A stretch of DNA of 61,270 bases from Flammeovirga sp. OC4 (GTDB lineage: Bacteria; Bacteroidota; Bacteroidia; Cytophagales; Flammeovirgaceae): the NCBI RefSeq assembly GCF_000812565.1, contig NZ_JTAM01000071.1, positions 1 through 61,270 on the forward strand, given 5' to 3'. A program made the translations under genes and the position numbers. A model generated the notes under the pieces. That model was not told the origin of the DNA. It made no database searches and saw only the letters and a program-made list of their open reading frames with translations. Below are positions 45,041 through 55,800 of the stretch, piece after piece (the first letter of the stretch is position 1; every line of letters starts with the position of its first letter).

Positions 45041-47752
45041 ATGAATGAATTATTTTACCAACCTAAACGTTACAACACAATGTTTAAAACTAACTTAAAA
45101 TGCAATCCTCAAAAAGCATTTTTATTATCAATGCATCAGCTATGTACAGGTGTACTCCTATGTACACTTTTGTTTTTCATGAACGCAACAGTCTCAGCGG
45201 CAACTATTAACGTGAGTACATCACAACAACTTATTGATGCTTTAAAAGAGGCATCACCTGGAGATGAAATTGTGCTAGCCAGTGGTAGCTATACCACATC
45301 AGCGACTAGCTATTATTATCCATTGGCCAGTTTTTATTCAGGGATTAACAGCGATATTTCATCCAGAAGTGCTTACTTCAGAGGTACACAAAGTAACATC
45401 ACTTTACGGAGTGCTAATGCCGCGAATCCAGCAGTCTTGGAAGGAGCTGGTTGGAATGTTAGCGGTTATGTTTTGCATGTGACCGGAAGTAATTGGGTCA
45501 TCAAAGATTTGGTCATTAGAAATGGTGCGAAAGGATTGATTCTTGATAATTCAAGCAACACTTTAGTGCAAAACGTAGAGATCTATGATATAGGACAGGA
45601 AGGCCTTCATATCAGGGATCACTCCCATGATTGTGTGATTGATAATATCAATTTACATGATGTAGGAAAGCGTGATGACGGTTTCGGGGAAGGCATTTAT
45701 ATTGGATCAGACAATGCAGTATGGTGGGAAGGAGACGGTAGTAGTACGGGTGAAAAAGGGAAAAGGTACAGAAGGGCTTGTCATAATACTCTAGTCAAAA
45801 ACAGTACTTTCGGCCCTAATATTACAGCAGAACCTGTAGAGATTAAAGAAGGTTCCGAAAATACAATTATTGAAAACTGCATTATAAGAGGATCAGGTAT
45901 ATCGGGATCTAATTTTGCAGATAGCCATCTAGACATTAAAGGAACATACTCAAAGATCCGTAACAATACCTTTTACCAAGATGGTAATTCAAAAATTGCT
46001 CGTTCCATTATGGTGGTTCCTCGACAAGGAGCAGGAGTGCCACAAGAGTTTACAGCACATGATAATTATATTTACGGTAATACTTTCGACCTTAATTCAA
46101 GTGGTGTAGAGGTCGCAGTGGCCAATAGTGGTTCTGAAGATAATTATGCATGGAACAATACACGAATTCCATCTACAGGAAATTTCTATAACAATAGAAT
46201 CAATGATTTTGAACCTTCTGAATTGAAGACTGGTATTGGATCAAAAGGAAGTTCATGTCATGTGGCTACTCCAGAGTTAGGGTATGAAGTCGCAGGAGGA
46301 AGTGGAAGTTTTAGTTTTGAGATAATCACGGAAGAGACATTTACGGTAAGTACTGACCAAAGCTGGATGAGTGCATCAAGAAATGGCAATACCATCACAG
46401 TGACTTACAATAGTAATACAACAGGAGCAAATCGCTCTGGTAGAGTGAATATTGATGCCTGTTTAGATACGTATGTTATCATTGAGCAAACTACAGATGC
46501 AGCTCCTTCATGTACGTTAGACGTTGCTAGTACATCTGTATCGTTGACAAATGAAGCAGGGAGCATTACTGTTGCTGTAACTTCTGATGAAACTTTTACA
46601 GTGAGTGATAATCAGTCTTGGATTACAGCAACTAAAAGTGGTGAGAATGTAGTGATTAATACAACAGCCAATTCTTCAGAAACAGTTAGGACGGGTAGTG
46701 TGTCTGTGATTGGATGCGAAGAGAAAACAATTACAGTCGTACAATCAGGTACTAGTCCGACTTGTAAATTGAATGTCTCCAATACAAGTTTAAGTTTTAC
46801 AGAAAGTGCTTCAAGCAATACGATAACAGTCACTACTACCGATAATTTTACTGTAAATGCTTCTCAAAGTTGGGTTACTACGTCCATAAGTGGTGCTTCT
46901 GTAACAATCAACGTAGCAGCAAATACAGCGACTAGTGCAAGAAATGCCACGGTTTCAATATCGGGATGTGAAAACGAAACCATTACCATTACTCAATCAG
47001 GAAGTACCCCAACAGGTGGCGGAACACCAATGACTATTAATGTCTCGGTGGATTCTTATGCAAGAGAAGATAAACCGAATAATAAATATGGTACATCCAC
47101 TTCCATTAGAGTGATTTCAGAAAGTAGCGAAAATCAAGTAGGTTATTTGAAATTTGATCTTTCAAGTGTCACTTCTTCAGACGTGAATGTGGCCATGCTT
47201 CGATTATATCCTTACACCGGAGAAGGTGTTTCGAATAGTTTGCATGTGGCAAATACCAACAGTTGGTCTGAATCTGATTTGAATTGGAACAGCAAACCTT
47301 CTTATGGATCAGCTATCGCAACTTGGTTTATCGATAACGATGATCAATATTTTTACATTGATATTACCAATCAAGTAAGGTCAAATGCAGGTGGAGATTT
47401 AACCTTAGTCATAACTGGGGCTGCACAAGAAGAAATTAGATACAGAAGTAGGGAGTCCGGTTCTGATTTACCTCTCCTTCAAATCAATAATTCAAGTAAC
47501 TCTCGAACACAAAATACAAATTCTTTGATGGGTGAAAAAGTAACTTCAACATCTACATTTATGATCTTCCCAAATCCCAATTCAACATCAACGTTGAATG
47601 TTTCGGGTACAGATCATGAAGTTCAAATTTTCAATTTACAAGGTGAATTACTTTTACGTTCTTCATCCGCTTCCATTGATATATCCAGTTTAGTTCCTGG
47701 ATTTTATATTGTAAAATCGAATAATCAAGTGAAGAAAATGATCAAAGAATAA
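45041..47752 (+). CDS. secreted right-handed beta-helix protein with BACON-like repeats, CBM96-like domain and T9SS signal
   Basis: A 903-residue modular protein. Signal peptide with a long basic lead (VLLCTLLFFMNATVSA); the ATG at 45080 (MFKTNLKCN) is an alternative start. Order: parallel beta-helix (about 55-395; SQQLIDALKEASPGDEIVLA, HDCVIDNINLHDVG, EPVEIKEGSENTIIENC), three BACON-like repeats (about 410-660; each with QSW and ending in Q-S/T), a DNRLRE/CBM96-like domain (about 665-825; DSYAREDKPNNKYGTST, YLKFDLSS), and a T9SS sorting domain (about 840-903; MIFPNPNS, SSLVPGFYIVKSN). The helix domain resembles chondroitinase-B/PL6-like lyases, with KE and H pairs in DSHLDIKG, but the family is unproven. 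Likely a cell-surface or released endo-lyase. The HTCS-type upstream element links it to susC. Confidence 0.75.
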   Translation: MNELFYQPKRYNTMFKTNLKCNPQKAFLLSMHQLCTGVLLCTLLFFMNATVSAATINVSTSQQLIDALKEASPGDEIVLASGSYTTSATSYYYPLASFYSGINSDISSRSAYFRGTQSNITLRSANAANPAVLEGAGWNVSGYVLHVTGSNWVIKDLVIRNGAKGLILDNSSNTLVQNVEIYDIGQEGLHIRDHSHDCVIDNINLHDVGKRDDGFGEGIYIGSDNAVWWEGDGSSTGEKGKRYRRACHNTLVKNSTFGPNITAEPVEIKEGSENTIIENCIIRGSGISGSNFADSHLDIKGTYSKIRNNTFYQDGNSKIARSIMVVPRQGAGVPQEFTAHDNYIYGNTFDLNSSGVEVAVANSGSEDNYAWNNTRIPSTGNFYNNRINDFEPSELKTGIGSKGSSCHVATPELGYEVAGGSGSFSFEIITEETFTVSTDQSWMSASRNGNTITVTYNSNTTGANRSGRVNIDACLDTYVIIEQTTDAAPSCTLDVASTSVSLTNEAGSITVAVTSDETFTVSDNQSWITATKSGENVVINTTANSSETVRTGSVSVIGCEEKTITVVQSGTSPTCKLNVSNTSLSFTESASSNTITVTTTDNFTVNASQSWVTTSISGASVTINVAANTATSARNATVSISGCENETITITQSGSTPTGGGTPMTINVSVDSYAREDKPNNKYGTSTSIRVISESSENQVGYLKFDLSSVTSSDVNVAMLRLYPYTGEGVSNSLHVANTNSWSESDLNWNSKPSYGSAIATWFIDNDDQYFYIDITNQVRSNAGGDLTLVITGAAQEEIRYRSRESGSDLPLLQINNSSNSRTQNTNSLMGEKVTSTSTFMIFPNPNSTSTLNVSGTDHEVQIFNLQGELLLRSSSASIDISSLVPGFYIVKSNNQVKKMIKE

Positions 47753-47840
47753 ACGGTTTCGCTTTTGACTTCAATTCCTACTTTTTTCAGAAATGAAATA
47801 AGGGAAGTTGGAAGGTAGATTGAGATCAAATGAATTATAA

Positions 47841-47888
47841 GAGGCTTCCTACAGTAAAAAAAACAACACTGTAGGATGTCTCTTCTTT
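47841..47888 (+). terminator. probable terminator
   Basis: TCCTACAGT (47847-47855) pairs with ACTGTAGGA (47868-47876), with flanking AGAG/CTCT pairing and a following TCTTCTTT. Ends the beta-helix gene. Confidence 0.6.
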
Positions 47889-47963
47889 ATGTTTTAGGGT
47901 AAAAGGAAGAAAACCTTTTTTGTTCAATCTTAATTATTTATTTTAACATTGTGTTAGTTTAGT

Positions 47964-48347
47964 TGTATACTAAGTTTAAGGCTATTTGTGTTTTTTAGAA
48001 ATCAGGAGATTTCTGATGATCAGTGGGACACAAATGACGCTTACGCTTAACATTTGCGCCAGTTGACTTCCTACCATTTTAGTTTGGTAGTACTCCTTCC
48101 GGCCTTGAAGGGAAAAGCGTTAAGAATTTCATGTATTGAGCCGTTAAAAATGATTTTGCTGTTTGAGCTTTAGCGAGTTTAAAATCATTTAGGCGAGAGG
48201 AATGGAATTTAGCTTTTGCGTTCAAAGCCTTGACTTTTTTGCTTCGTTTTTGTGTTAAGACAAAAATGAAGAAGAAGGAAGTTTGAAAGTAGACACTATA
48301 AAAGTTGGTAGAAGTACTGATTAAAAGTCGATGATAATTTAGTTACA
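47964..48347 (+). repeat. terminal-inverted-repeat element, copy 3
   Basis: A 384-bp copy running from TGTATACTAAGTTTAAG (47964-47980) to GATAATTTAGTTACA (48333-48347). It shares long blocks with the copy at 30287 (AATCAGGAGATTTCTG, GGCCTTGAAGGGAAAAGCGT, GAGCCGTTAAAAATGATTTT, GGAATTTAGCTTTTG). It has no coding capacity and lies 178 bp upstream of the hybrid regulator gene, in the same orientation as copies 1 and 2. Confidence 0.78.
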
Positions 48348-48524
48348 ACAAACTTAGTTCCCCTATTTAGAGGTGAATTGATCGTCTCTCATTTTTTATA
48401 CTAGCTTGATATTGGACAAAAGAGTAAACAACGTAAGACTTGAAGAATAAAAAGTCGTACTACAATCTATAAATAACTGACTATCTCTCTTTATATTTTT
48501 TTGGAATGAAATGTACGTTACACT

Positions 48525-51500
48525 ATGAAACATTGGAAAATTGTATTATTCATCTGGTGTTATTCTGTGTCATTAGGATTTACAGAAACATTACCCGACA
48601 GATTACAATTTAAATATTTGAATACTAAACATGGGCTTTCTCAAAGTAATGCTATCACTCTGATTGAAGATCAGCAGGGAATGATTTGGATTGGAACTCG
48701 TGATGGCTTGAACCGCTATGACGGTAAAAAGGTTGAAATCTTTAGAAATGATCCCAAAGATCCCAACTCTCTGAGTAATAGTGATATTTTGGATATTGCA
48801 TTGGATCAAAGAAATGGATTGTGGATTGGGACCTATCACGGACTGAATCATTATGATTTTCATCTCAGAAAATTTACGCGTTACTTATCAGGTCCCTCTG
48901 ATTCTGACCGAATTTCCAATAATACAGTTCGTTCGGTGGCAACAATGGCCGATGGTACTGTGCTAGTAGGCACAAGAGATGGACTCAATGTTTTGAATCC
49001 TGCCACCGGAAAGTTTTTGAAATTTTTTCATAGAGATAATGACCCTAACTCAATTCCTGATAATCATGTTTTTAAAGTATATATTGATGCCCAAGAAAAG
49101 GTTTGGATTGGCACTGCTAAAGGACTTTGTGTGATGCATTCCAATAAGAATGGATATACTTTTGAACAGGTCAGGTTACTTGGAGGAAAGGAAATTTATG
49201 TTCAAGAAATATTGACGGATCAAGATAAAAACATTTGGGTTGGTACTCAAGGTGATGGCTTGATCAAGATAGACGCAAACTATAATGTTCTGAACCATTA
49301 CCTTAAAGAAAATAGTGATTTCACCAACAATAATGTTCGAACGATGGTTTTTGATCAGCAAGGTCGACTTTGGGTTGGTACTTACAACGGTCTGAATATT
49401 ATACAACCTTCAGGTGAATTGACCACTGCCTATTCAACATTTTATAATATCAATGACCTTTCTGGAAACAAGGTAAAAAGTCTTCATTGTTCTCAAGATG
49501 GCACTGTTTGGATAGGAACTTATTATGGTGGAGTCAGTATTTGGAACGCTCAAAACTTCAATTTCAATTATATCAATCAAAATACGACTAACAATAGATT
49601 GACGCATAATGTAATAAGCTCTATTGATGAGCTCTACGGTAAATTTTATTTCGGTACCGAAGGTGGAGGAATCATATCATGGGATAAAAAGAAAGATCAA
49701 TTTATCAATTTTAATACATCGAATTCTGTATTGAAAAGTAATAATATAAAGTTCCTAAAAATTGATTCGCTGAGAGAAGAACTTTGGGTGTGTACTTTAG
49801 ATAGTGGAGTTACAATTTTGAATATGAAAACCTCTCAATTGGTCCAGCATATAAATACAAGAAATGGACTGAAACATAATGCAGTTTATGATATTATCCA
49901 ATATGGGAACGATCATTTTTGGGTTGCAACTTTTGGAGGTGGATTACACTTGTATAACAAGAAAACAGATGAAATAGAAAGGATACTAACAACTCGTAAT
50001 AGTCAATTGTCAGATGATGAAATAAGGACAATGCTGGTAGACAAAGACAATAACTTATGGGTGGGTACACAAAATGGATTGACGTATTTGGAAATAGACC
50101 CCGAGAGTTTTGAAGTATTGAATTCAAAACAGTTTTTTATGGACGAAAAACGAGGTATCAGTGCAGATATCATCGAAATTTTTCAAAATAGTAAGGACGA
50201 TATTTATGTCGGAACCAGAGAATACGGAATGCATAAATTGGAGAATGGACAATTTCAATTCATTGATTTGTTTTCAGACTTATCCGCCTCAAGTCAATAT
50301 ATCCAGGCTATTGAAGAAGATAAAAGTGGTACACTTTGGGTGAGTTCTAATAATGGTATAATGAGTTACAACCCAATATCAGGGATCAAGAAAATTTATC
50401 AAGAGTCAGATGGATTAGTGTCCAATGGGTTTAATAATAAAGCTTCCCAATTTGGTAGTGATGGTTGGATGTATTTTGCAGGACCAAATGGAATTACACA
50501 ATTTAATCCCAATGCTTTCACCAAAAATCGTTATGCTCCTGATGTTAAACTAATGGATTTATGGATCAATAATCAATTGGTTTTACCCAATGATTCTACT
50601 CAAATATTGTATGAACCATTAGACCAAACTGAGGCAATTTCGTTGCGATATGATCAGACTAATTTCACAATTGATTTTGCATTTTCAAGTTTCGTTAACT
50701 CTGATAAAAATCAGTTTGTTTACCGTGTCAAAGGACTCGATAATCAATGGAAACAAACCACAGATTCTAGGGCAAATTTTACCATACAGCAATCCGGTAA
50801 TTATGAGTTTCAAATCAGAGGTTTGAACAATGATGGTTTAGCGAGTGAAAACTTAAGGTCTTTGAAGATTAGAGTACATCCTGCTCCTTGGTTTTCTTCT
50901 TGGGCCATTTTTCTCTATGCATGTCTGTTGCTTTTGATGGCAATTGCAGTTCATTTAGTGATGAAAAGACAAACGAACTTGAAATATGAATTGGAATTGG
51001 AGCATCAAATGAATCAACAGCAGCAGGAGATTAATAAGAGTAAACTTCAGTTTTTTACAAATATCTCCCATGAGTTTAGAACACCACTTACCTTGATTTT
51101 AGGTACTTTGGAACAGATTATTAGTGAATACAAAGGAAGTAGTGCTGTTTTTAATCGACTTGCCATTATGCAAAAAAATACCCAACAATTGATGAAATTA
51201 ATAAATCAATTGATGGACTTTAGAAAGATGGAAAATGATAAACTAAAACTAGAGGTGACGGAAGGTGATATTGTTTCCTTTACAAAAACAGTTTTTCAAT
51301 CTTTCAATGCTTTGGCTGTTGAAGGACAATATGATTATACTTTTGAATGTCAAGAAGAGAACATTAATCTCTATTTTGATCCTCATAAATTAGAAAGGGT
51401 ACTGTATAATTTACTTTCCAATGCGTTTAAATACACCCCTGCTAAAGGGAAAATTCAACTTTCGATCATTGATGATAAAAAAAATGTCTACATCAAAATC

Positions 51501-52622
51501 AAAGATAGTGGAGAGGGAATCCCTGAAGACTACAGGGAAAAGATTTTTGATCGTTTTTATCAAGTATCTGAGGAATTAAGAAAAAACCAACAGAATTATG
51601 GGACAGGGTTAGGGTTGGCTATTTCAAAAAGTATAGTGGAATTGCATCAAGGAGAATTAGCTGTAAGTAGTGAAGGAAATAAAGGGAGCTGTTTTTCTAT
51701 TTTACTCCAAAAAGGAAAGGAACATTTTTCTGAGGAAACGCAAATTATTGAAGATTTTTCACCAAAAACTCAAAGCGTAACAGAAATTCCTACAACAACA
51801 TTGGCTACAGAATTAAATATGAATCAATTGGTCAATGATCAAACTAAGTCCACTGTGCTTATTGTGGAAGATAATGTTCAGGTCCGAAATTTTATAATGG
51901 AACTATTATCGGCAGACTACAATGTGGTGGAAGCTGAAAACGGGGAAATAGGATTGTCAAAAGTGGTAGAATGCACCCCAGATCTCATCATTAGTGATGT
52001 AATGATGCCTGTAATGGATGGTATTACATTTTGTAAAGAAATTAAGACCAATATTAAAACCTCTCATATTCCAATCATTCTTTTAACAGCAAGAACGGCC
52101 GATCAGTTTAAATATGAAGGGTTAGAGCTAGGAGCAGACGAATATATGAGTAAGCCTTTCAGTGTACAAGAATTAAAACTTAAAGTCAGAAACTTATTAC
52201 GATTTGTGGATAGCCTTAAGGTAAGATTCAAAGAAGGGAACGTCATTCGTCCAAGTGAAATTACGATCTCATCTGTGGATGAGCAGCTGTTGAACAAAGC
52301 CATTGAGATAATGGATAATAATATTGATAACCAATTTTTCAATGTAGAACAATATACAGAAGAACTGGGAGTCAGTAGAACGATGCTATTTACCAAAATC
52401 AAAAAATGGACCGGCCTTACGCCTAATGAATTTATCTTATCGATGCGAATGAAAAGAGCCACTCAGCTCATTGAACAGAATAAAATTAACATTTCGCAGA
52501 TCTGTTATAAAGTGGGCTTTAAAGATCCTAAGTACTTTTCAAAATCATTTAAAAAATATCATGGCTGTACTCCAACAGCCTACAGTAAAAAATTTCAAGA
52601 AAACATTGAATTAGGTCACTAA
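48525..52622 (+). CDS. hybrid two-component system sensor-regulator (HTCS)
   Basis: A 1365-residue one-protein signalling system. Signal peptide or first membrane segment (about 1-20), periplasmic double beta-propeller of Reg_prop repeats (about 25-690; repeated IWIGTRDGLNRYDG-type units), Y_Y_Y domain (about 715-785), membrane helix (about 796-815), HisKA with phospho-acceptor H849 (ISHEFRTPLTL), HATPase (NLLSNAFKYTP; GTGLGLAIS), receiver domain with D1158 (LIISDVMMPVMDG), and AraC-type helix-turn-helix at the C-terminus (VSRTMLFTKIKKWTGLTPNEF). HTCS bind a specific oligosaccharide in the periplasm and activate their PUL. It lies directly upstream of susC and probably controls the susC-to-GH2 genes and the beta-helix gene. 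Confidence 0.95.
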   Translation: MKHWKIVLFIWCYSVSLGFTETLPDRLQFKYLNTKHGLSQSNAITLIEDQQGMIWIGTRDGLNRYDGKKVEIFRNDPKDPNSLSNSDILDIALDQRNGLWIGTYHGLNHYDFHLRKFTRYLSGPSDSDRISNNTVRSVATMADGTVLVGTRDGLNVLNPATGKFLKFFHRDNDPNSIPDNHVFKVYIDAQEKVWIGTAKGLCVMHSNKNGYTFEQVRLLGGKEIYVQEILTDQDKNIWVGTQGDGLIKIDANYNVLNHYLKENSDFTNNNVRTMVFDQQGRLWVGTYNGLNIIQPSGELTTAYSTFYNINDLSGNKVKSLHCSQDGTVWIGTYYGGVSIWNAQNFNFNYINQNTTNNRLTHNVISSIDELYGKFYFGTEGGGIISWDKKKDQFINFNTSNSVLKSNNIKFLKIDSLREELWVCTLDSGVTILNMKTSQLVQHINTRNGLKHNAVYDIIQYGNDHFWVATFGGGLHLYNKKTDEIERILTTRNSQLSDDEIRTMLVDKDNNLWVGTQNGLTYLEIDPESFEVLNSKQFFMDEKRGISADIIEIFQNSKDDIYVGTREYGMHKLENGQFQFIDLFSDLSASSQYIQAIEEDKSGTLWVSSNNGIMSYNPISGIKKIYQESDGLVSNGFNNKASQFGSDGWMYFAGPNGITQFNPNAFTKNRYAPDVKLMDLWINNQLVLPNDSTQILYEPLDQTEAISLRYDQTNFTIDFAFSSFVNSDKNQFVYRVKGLDNQWKQTTDSRANFTIQQSGNYEFQIRGLNNDGLASENLRSLKIRVHPAPWFSSWAIFLYACLLLLMAIAVHLVMKRQTNLKYELELEHQMNQQQQEINKSKLQFFTNISHEFRTPLTLILGTLEQIISEYKGSSAVFNRLAIMQKNTQQLMKLINQLMDFRKMENDKLKLEVTEGDIVSFTKTVFQSFNALAVEGQYDYTFECQEENINLYFDPHKLERVLYNLLSNAFKYTPAKGKIQLSIIDDKKNVYIKIKDSGEGIPEDYREKIFDRFYQVSEELRKNQQNYGTGLGLAISKSIVELHQGELAVSSEGNKGSCFSILLQKGKEHFSEETQIIEDFSPKTQSVTEIPTTTLATELNMNQLVNDQTKSTVLIVEDNVQVRNFIMELLSADYNVVEAENGEIGLSKVVECTPDLIISDVMMPVMDGITFCKEIKTNIKTSHIPIILLTARTADQFKYEGLELGADEYMSKPFSVQELKLKVRNLLRFVDSLKVRFKEGNVIRPSEITISSVDEQLLNKAIEIMDNNIDNQFFNVEQYTEELGVSRTMLFTKIKKWTGLTPNEFILSMRMKRATQLIEQNKINISQICYKVGFKDPKYFSKSFKKYHGCTPTAYSKKFQENIELGH

Positions 52623-52633
52623 AAGGCGATTTT

Positions 52634-52669
52634 GTATGATTTTACCCCATTTTTGGGACAATTTTGAAC
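52634..52669 (+). promoter_or_regulatory. putative hybrid two-component regulator site, copy at susC
   Basis: TACCCCATTTTTGGGAC, preceded by GTATGATTT and followed by TTTTGAAC, matches the element at 44721-44759 except for a 3-bp spacer change and a few bases. It lies about 147 bp before the susC start. Confidence 0.65.
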
Positions 52670-52815
52670 AAATTCACCCCTTACTTGCCTAAAAATTATC
52701 AAGTGTTATAATGACGTTTGCTAGTAACGTCAATAATGAAATGAAACAACTATTACTATTCAAAAACATAAGCTTGATAATTCGAAAAACTTATTGAATC
52801 TATAAACTGAATATT

Positions 52816-55800
52816 ATGAGATTGAAAAATCGACTTATTAAGGTTCGCTATTTAGCCTTCGCTATCTCTTTTATCATGTGCATGAACTACATCACTTACG
52901 CACAAGAAGCACAAAAAAAGTTTGTATCAGGAACAGTCACCGATGAAGAAGACGGGACAGGGCTTCCTGGTGTATCGGTGGTCATTGAAGGAACCAACAA
53001 TGGTGTGGTGACGAGAATGGATGGTGGATTCACAATTGAAGCCAAAGCAGAAGACTTTCTATTGATCTCTTTTATTGGTTACCAAACACAAAGAGTTTCG
53101 GTAGGAAACAAAAGTGAAATTAATGTAGCACTTCCTACACACACGGAGTCATTGGAAGAAGTTGTGGTAGTAGGTTATGGTGCTGTCCGAAAGAGTGATA
53201 TGTCTGGATCAGTGGCATCTGTAAAATCAGAGGATTTGGCAGCATTTCCGGTATCTTCGGCCGTTGAGGGCTTACAAGGTAGAGCGCCGGGTGTACAGAT
53301 TTCTTCTGCCAACGGTGGACAGCCAGGTGCTGGTTTCAACATCAAAGTCAGAGGGGGTACCTCCATTAATGCCAGTAGTAATCCACTGATTGTAGTGGAT
53401 GGTTTTGTGGGGGCAGAGATGCCACCAGCAGAAGATATTTCTTCAATGGAAATTCTTAAAGATGCATCTTCTACCGCTATTTATGGTTCAAGAGGTGCCA
53501 ATGGTGTGATCTTAATTACCACCAAATCAGGGGAGTCAGGTAAAGTAAAAGTAGACGTAAATACTTCATATTCTTTACAGCAAACCTCTAATAAATTGGA
53601 TCTATTGAATGGAGAACAATTCACGGATTACATCAAAGAAACTCGCCCCGATTATGTGACAGGAGGAGCAAATACAGATTGGCAAGATGAAATCTATTCA
53701 ACAGGAGCCATCTCCAATACACAAGTAGGTATTAGTGGAGGTTCAGATAATGTAAAGTATTATATCTCAGGTACCTACTTTGATCAAAAAGGTATTTTAG
53801 AAGGATCTGGTTTTAAAAGATTTTCAATCAACAGTAATGTAAATGCTAATCTATCGGATTGGGTAAAAGCAGGTGTGAGTATTTATGCGAGAAGAGGAAC
53901 AACAAATGGAGTGAGAACACAAGAAACTTCAGGTGGTTCTGGTAACGCAGGTGTCATCAGTGCTGGAGTTCGTTTTAATCCAGATTTAGGAATCTATGAT
54001 GAGGACGGTGTATATACTATATCTACAGTAGGTGATGATATTGACAATCCTGTTGCCATGATGAATGAGTACGAGAGAGAAAGAGTAACAGACCGTATAC
54101 AGTCAAACACTTACCTTGATTTCAAATTTACAAATTGGTTAAACTTCAAAACAACTTTAGGTCTTGGAGTAACCAATAGACGAGAGGGTGAGTTTTGGCC
54201 AACAACCTTGATCAAAGGTGACAACGCCAATGGTCTTGGAACTATTGAAAATTTAAAGCAATCGTCAGTTTTAACAGAGAACTACTTTACGATCAAAAAA
54301 GAAACAGATGATCACAGATTGAACTGGGTGAATGGTTTCTCTTATCAAAAGGATTCTGAAGAATTTTATGCACTTTCTTCACAAAACATGATCACAAACT
54401 CAAGTAGTTTCTGGGCTTTACAGCAAGGTGGTGTTCCTAACACTCCGTCATCAGCACTAACGGAACAAAGTATTATGTCTTTCTATTCAAGAGCGAATTA
54501 TACATTGATGAATAAATACATCTTTACCGTTACTGCTAGATATGATGGTGCATCTAACTTCGCTAAGAATCAAAAATGGGCATTCTTCCCATCAGCAGCA
54601 GTAGCTTGGGATATCAATCAGGAAAGCTTTATGCAAACTTTGGATAAGTTTTCAGAGTTCAAATTGAGAGCAAGTTATGGTGTGTCAGGTAATCAGGCCA
54701 TTGATCCTTACCAATCACTTGCCCGTTTAGATCCTACCTACTCTATTGATCCAGGTCAAAATGCTTTGAAGATCGGTAATTTTGAGTCGCCAAATCTTAC
54801 TTGGGAAACTACTTCACAAATGGATATTGGTCTAGACGTAGGAGTGCTTAATGGTAGAGTTACTCTTTCAGCAGATTATTATAACAAAAACACAAGAGAC
54901 CTATTGTTCTTTAGACAACTACCTACAGTAGCGGGCTTGAAAGGTCAATTACAGAATGTTGGAGAAGTTAATAACTCAGGTTTTGAAATCATGTTACGTA
55001 CCAACAATTTCGTAGGTGATTTTCAATGGGATACTGAATTCGTATTCTCTCGCAATAGAAATGAGGTAGTGTCATTACCAGATTCAACTGAATTTTATGG
55101 TAATTCTCCAGCACATATGTTATTAGGTGATGATACACAATTATTAGTAGAAGGACAGCCTGTAGGTGTATTCTATGGTTACAGATACTTAGGTGTGTAC
55201 CAAGATGGTGACAACTTTGTGGATGGTTCAGGCTTTGAAACAGAAGCAGGTGGTGAACGTTTCGCCGACTTAAATGGTGATGGTGAGTTGAATGCCGATG
55301 ACAGAGAAATTATTGGTGATCCAAACCCAGATTTCAGTTGGTCATTAAATAATAGCTTCCGATATAAAAACTTTGATTTGAACATTTATATCCAAGGTGT
55401 GCATGGTCAAGATATGGTGAGTTATACACATATGGAATTAGAAACACTATCGGGTAAGGGTAATTCAACAACAAATGCATTGAATCGTTGGTCGCCTCAA
55501 AATACAAATACGGATGTGCCGAAAGCCAATGCAGAACGTCCTTACAGAATGTCTGACCGCTTTATCTATGATGCAAGCTTTGTGAGATTAAAGAACATTG
55601 CCTTGGGATATACTTTCCCTTCAACAGTGGCTCAGAAGATGAAATTAAGATCATTACGTATATACGCTAGTGCTCAAAACCTATTGACATTTACCAACTA
55701 TCCTGGTTTAGATCCTGAAGTAGGTTATGGTAGCGGTTCTAATTCTAATAGAAACCTAGGCGCTGATTATGGTAGCTACCCTAATGTAAAAGGTTACACT

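Noticed and set aside
52103-52462. 119-codon minus-strand frame inside the hybrid regulator gene
   Set aside because: Antisense shadow of the receiver and helix-turn-helix domains.
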